A stretch of DNA of 64,000 bases from Closterium sp. Naga37s-1. Lineage: Eukaryota > Streptophyta > Zygnematophyceae > Desmidiales > Closteriaceae. The position numbers and the translations under genes were made by a program. Within the stretch, counting starts at the first letter, position 1. Each line of letters begins with the position of its first letter. The notes under the pieces are model-generated. The model saw nothing but the letters and a program-made list of their open reading frames with translations. It was not told the DNA's origin and ran no database searches. Below, piece after piece: positions 61,036 through 64,000 of the stretch. Location: contig CANJKZ010000078.1 of assembly GCA_947471745.1 (NCBI GenBank), positions 4,530,501 to 4,594,500 of the forward strand, written 5' to 3'.

Positions 61036-64000
61036 ATGGGAACCATGGTGAATCGGCGGCTCATACCAATCGCTCTACTCCTTCTGTTCGTCGGCTCTTG
61101 CTCATCCCACCTGGCGCCATCAACCGTGGCGGGCCGCCGTGGTCTGCTCATCAAAACCACTCCGCCTAAACCCGCACATGGCCGCGACGCCACCGCTGCT
61201 ATAATCTCTCCAGTGACTCCGAAGGCTGTCCTTTCTGCGAATAATTCCGACTCAAGCGACTCGAGCCTCCCTGCTAAAAACACGTCACATGTTCCGCCTA
61301 AAGCGAAATCTGGTTCCCCGCTCCCTCCGCGTGCTCCTGCTCATCACGTTGACAATCCGGCAGGCAAGGTCGCGGCGAAAAATGGCGCGGGCGCGGTGGG
61401 CAAGGGAGCAGCAGGCAAGGGCGCGGCGGGCAACGGCGCAGCAGGAAAGGGCGCAGCAGGAAAGGCGGCTGCGGAAACGGCCACAGCGGGAAAGGGCGCG
61501 GCGAACAAGGGCGCGGCAGAAAATGGCGCAGCAGGAAAGGGCGCGGCTCACAAGGTCGCACCGAACAATGTCAAGGGCGCACCGAACAAGGTCGCAGCTG
61601 GCGCGGCTGGAAATCCCGCAGCGAACAAGCGCGTTGCGAGAAATGGTGCAGCTGGCAAGGCCGCGGCTAGCAAGGGCGCAGCAGGCAAGGGGGGGTCCCA
61701 CGTGGCTAATGCGCGTCCCACGGTGGGCACGGCGACTGCGCGTCACATCAACAACAACCAGCCTGCTGCGATGATGGGCGCGGCGGGCAAGGGGGGATCA
61801 TCCCACGCGGGAAATGCGCAACCAGCCGTGAGCGCCGCGACTGCGAATCACAGCGTCAATAATCAGCCTCAGCCTGCTGCTGCGATGATGGGAGCGAGCA
61901 ACAAACCCGTGCGTCCTCACATGGCGACGGCCGAGGATGTGACGATTCACGGTGGCGCTAAGACGGCATCAGACAATGTGGCACTTGCCCCGTCGAAATC
62001 ACAATCGCCGCGCCAGCACGGCGCGCGCCCTCACATGGCGACGGCTGAGGACGTGGCGATCGTTCCCCAGGTGCCATCTCCGATGGGAGCGGAGGATGAC
62101 GAGGCGGTGCAGGCAGAGGCGTGGAGGAATGTGGTGGCTGAGGATGATGATGAGGACGATGATGAGAAGGAGGGAAGCGATGAGAATGGCGATGATGACA
62201 AGGACGATGACAGCGAGAATGACGGCGACCACAATGAGAAGGATGATGAGAAGGACGATAAGAAGAACGATGAGAAGAACGGCAGCGATGACAATGGCGA
62301 TGATCATGGCAAGGACAATGGCAAGGACAACAATGAGAAGGAAGATGGCAAGGACGATGATGAGAAGGATGAGAAGGACGGTCATGACAAGGACAGTGGC
62401 AAGGGCAACAACAACTTGTTGCGCGACAACGATAGGGACAATGAGAAGGAAGATGGGAAGGAGAATGAGAAGGAAGATGGGAAGGAGAATGAGAAGGAAG
62501 ATGGGAAGGAGAATGAGAAGGAAGATGGGAAGGAGAATGAGAAGGAAGATGGGAAGGAGAATGAGAAGGAAGATGGGAAGGAGAATGAGAAGGAAGATGG
62601 GAAGGAGAATGAGAAGGAAGATGGGAAGGAGAATGAGAAGGAAGATGGGAAGGACAATGAGAAGGAAGATGGGAAGGACAATGAGAAGGAAGATGGGAAG
62701 GACAATGAGAAGAAAGATGGGAAGGAGAATGAGAAGGAAGATGGGAAGGACAATGAGAAGGAAGATGGGAAGGACAATGAGAAGGAAGATGGGAAGGAGA
62801 ATGAGAAGGAAGATGGGAAGGACAATGAGAAGGAAGATGGGAAGGACAATGAGAAGGAAGATGGGAAGGACAATGAGAAGGAAGATGGGAAGGACAATGA
62901 GAAGGAAGATGGGAAGGACAATGAGAAGGAAGATGGGAAGGACAATGAGAAGGAAGATGGGAAGGAGAATGACAACGATGCAGTCGGCTGGCACGGGGGT
63001 GAGAGCAGCAGCAACAGACAGGGAAGGGGCAGGACTCAGGCCATGAATGGAGCATCATCTCGCGTCTCTCGCTTCAACAACAACAATGTATGGGAGCTTG
63101 AGGACAGTCAGCGCACTGGGTTGCAAAAGGCACAGCAGTTTCGCATGGCGACAAGCAGCGATGTGGCCATTCGCGAGAGCGGGACGCAAGGCGAGAGCCG
63201 TGGTGTGAACCATCAGGGGGCTGGGTTCCACAAGGCACAGCAATTTCGCATGGCGACTAGCAGCGATGTGGCCATTCACAGGAGTGGGATGCAAGGCGAG
63301 AACCGCGGTATGAGCTATGGGAGTGAGCTCGACAAGGCACCGGAGTTTCACATGGCAACAGCCAGGGATGTGGCCATTCACAGGAGCAGGACACAAGGCG
63401 CGGGCAGGAACCGTGGTGTGAACCATGGGAGTGGGCTCGACAAGGCACAGCAGTTCCCCATGGCAACAAGCAGCGATGTGGCCATTCACAGGAGCGGGAC
63501 GCAAGGTGCGAGCCGTGGTGTGAACCATGGGAGTGGGCTCGACAGGGCACCGGAGTTTCACATGGCAACAGCCAGGGATGTGGCGATTCACAGGAGCGGT
63601 GGTGTGAACCGTGGGAATGGGCTCGACAAGGCACCGCAGTTTCGCATGGCGACAAGCAGCGATGTGGCCATTACTCACAGGAGTGGGGCTCAAGGCGAGA
63701 GCCGTGGTGTGAACTATGGGGGTGAGCGGCTGGGTTCTCTTGCATTTGCACAAGCTGACGGTGGCGATTGCGATGGTGACAACAACGGCGACAACGGCGG
63801 GGATAATGGAACTGGTGGTGACAACGGCGTTGACAACGGCAGCGGCAGCGGCAACAGTGGAGGAGGGCCGATTGACATTGGCGCGATCCTGGAGGTTCAC
63901 AACGCAGCGCGGCGGGAGGTGGGGGTGGCGGACCTGGCATGGGACGACGGCGTGGCAGCAGCAGCGCAGGAGTGGGCGAGCCAGCTCGCAGCCGCGGGGT
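61036..64000 (+). CDS. Secreted repeat protein with CAP domain, copy 2 (runs off window)
   Basis: Open from ATG 61036 (MGTMVNRRLIPIALLLLFVG) to the window end, at least 988 residues. Same order as copy 1: signal peptide, GKGA repeats (61359-61690), two HMATAEDV units (61915-62060), an Asp/Glu/Lys tract ending in a long ENEKEDGK repeat (62437-62966), six MATxxDVAI units of the second type (63120-63680), then the CAP domain from about 63871 (IDIGAILEVHNAARREVGV), cut by the window edge. It differs from copy 1 in having fewer first-type and more second-type motif units, and a much longer acidic repeat. It is a tandem paralogue 8.1 kb downstream. Confidence 0.87.
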   Translation, partial: MGTMVNRRLIPIALLLLFVGSCSSHLAPSTVAGRRGLLIKTTPPKPAHGRDATAAIISPVTPKAVLSANNSDSSDSSLPAKNTSHVPPKAKSGSPLPPRAPAHHVDNPAGKVAAKNGAGAVGKGAAGKGAAGNGAAGKGAAGKAAAETATAGKGAANKGAAENGAAGKGAAHKVAPNNVKGAPNKVAAGAAGNPAANKRVARNGAAGKAAASKGAAGKGGSHVANARPTVGTATARHINNNQPAAMMGAAGKGGSSHAGNAQPAVSAATANHSVNNQPQPAAAMMGASNKPVRPHMATAEDVTIHGGAKTASDNVALAPSKSQSPRQHGARPHMATAEDVAIVPQVPSPMGAEDDEAVQAEAWRNVVAEDDDEDDDEKEGSDENGDDDKDDDSENDGDHNEKDDEKDDKKNDEKNGSDDNGDDHGKDNGKDNNEKEDGKDDDEKDEKDGHDKDSGKGNNNLLRDNDRDNEKEDGKENEKEDGKENEKEDGKENEKEDGKENEKEDGKENEKEDGKENEKEDGKENEKEDGKENEKEDGKDNEKEDGKDNEKEDGKDNEKKDGKENEKEDGKDNEKEDGKDNEKEDGKENEKEDGKDNEKEDGKDNEKEDGKDNEKEDGKDNEKEDGKDNEKEDGKDNEKEDGKENDNDAVGWHGGESSSNRQGRGRTQAMNGASSRVSRFNNNNVWELEDSQRTGLQKAQQFRMATSSDVAIRESGTQGESRGVNHQGAGFHKAQQFRMATSSDVAIHRSGMQGENRGMSYGSELDKAPEFHMATARDVAIHRSRTQGAGRNRGVNHGSGLDKAQQFPMATSSDVAIHRSGTQGASRGVNHGSGLDRAPEFHMATARDVAIHRSGGVNRGNGLDKAPQFRMATSSDVAITHRSGAQGESRGVNYGGERLGSLAFAQADGGDCDGDNNGDNGGDNGTGGDNGVDNGSGSGNSGGGPIDIGAILEVHNAARREVGVADLAWDDGVAAAAQEWASQLAAAG
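62437..62966 (+). repeat. 24-bp array coding (E/D)NEKEDGK
   Basis: About 22 units of 'gagaatgagaaggaagatgg' plus 'gaag', with gag/gac alternation coding Glu or Asp. Strictly in frame (24 bp = 8 codons). Much longer than the matching acidic tract of copy 1. Confidence 0.93.

Noticed and set aside
61958-63058. Long antisense frames over the acidic repeat (SLSFPSSFS and HLPSHCPS types)
   Set aside because: Shadows of the 24-bp in-frame array in CAP gene 2; the sense frame continues through signal peptide and CAP domain.

Overview
The window is nuclear DNA of a eukaryote: spliced genes with GT-AG and GC-AG introns, Ty1/Copia retrotransposons primed by an initiator-Met-type primer binding site, a pogo-like DNA transposon, F-box/LRR genes and secreted CAP (PR-1-like) proteins. 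The high GC content and the mix of families suggest the green/streptophyte lineage. A zygnematophycean alga such as Closterium is my best guess, but that is inference and weakly supported.

Layout. 1-857: tandem repeat of about 250 bp, cut by a 3.04 kb pogo/Tigger-like transposon (859-3902) with perfect 19-bp terminal inverted repeats, a TA target duplication and an apparently intact four-exon transposase. 4226-8809: Copia A (137-bp LTRs, TSD GGATG), which has lost RT/RNase H. 9193-32031: Copia B (about 441-447-bp LTRs, TSD ATCTC). B was opened by Copia C (9978-14922, minus, TSD ATCCT, in gag) and by Copia E (17914-29790, minus, TSD CGCCG). E was itself opened inside its own 3' LTR by Copia D (18032-24282, plus, TSD ATAGC). 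All four boundaries close exactly on target duplications. 32340-46100: a tandem duplication carrying two minus-strand F-box/LRR genes. One is a clear pseudogene; the other keeps a 799-codon LRR frame but has its F-box out of frame. Between them sits Copia F (35897-42779, TSD ATTAC). F carries in its gag a 582-bp tandem miniature LTR element (37525-38106, TSD GCTCT) with a tRNA-like sequence folded across each LTR/primer-site junction.

46705-52054 is a six-exon short-chain dehydrogenase gene that splices in frame to 282 residues. Its introns hold partial copies of its own exon boundaries: 5' halves with acceptors upstream of an exon, 3' halves with donors downstream. 52932-55844 and 61036 to the window end are two tandemly duplicated secreted proteins. 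Each has a signal peptide, Gly-Lys-Gly-Ala repeats, many copies of a MATxxDVAI motif, an acidic tract and a C-terminal CAP domain. The first ends in a peptide resembling the plant CAPE peptide. Between them lie three tandem arrays with 22-, 20- and 13-bp periods.

The genes do not form a pathway. Most of the sequence reflects mobile-element activity plus local duplication at every scale: minisatellites, splice-junction pieces, whole genes and nested retrotransposons. The most unusual items are the splice-boundary copies in the dehydrogenase gene, the tRNA-like/LTR hybrid, and the repeat-peptide CAP proteins.
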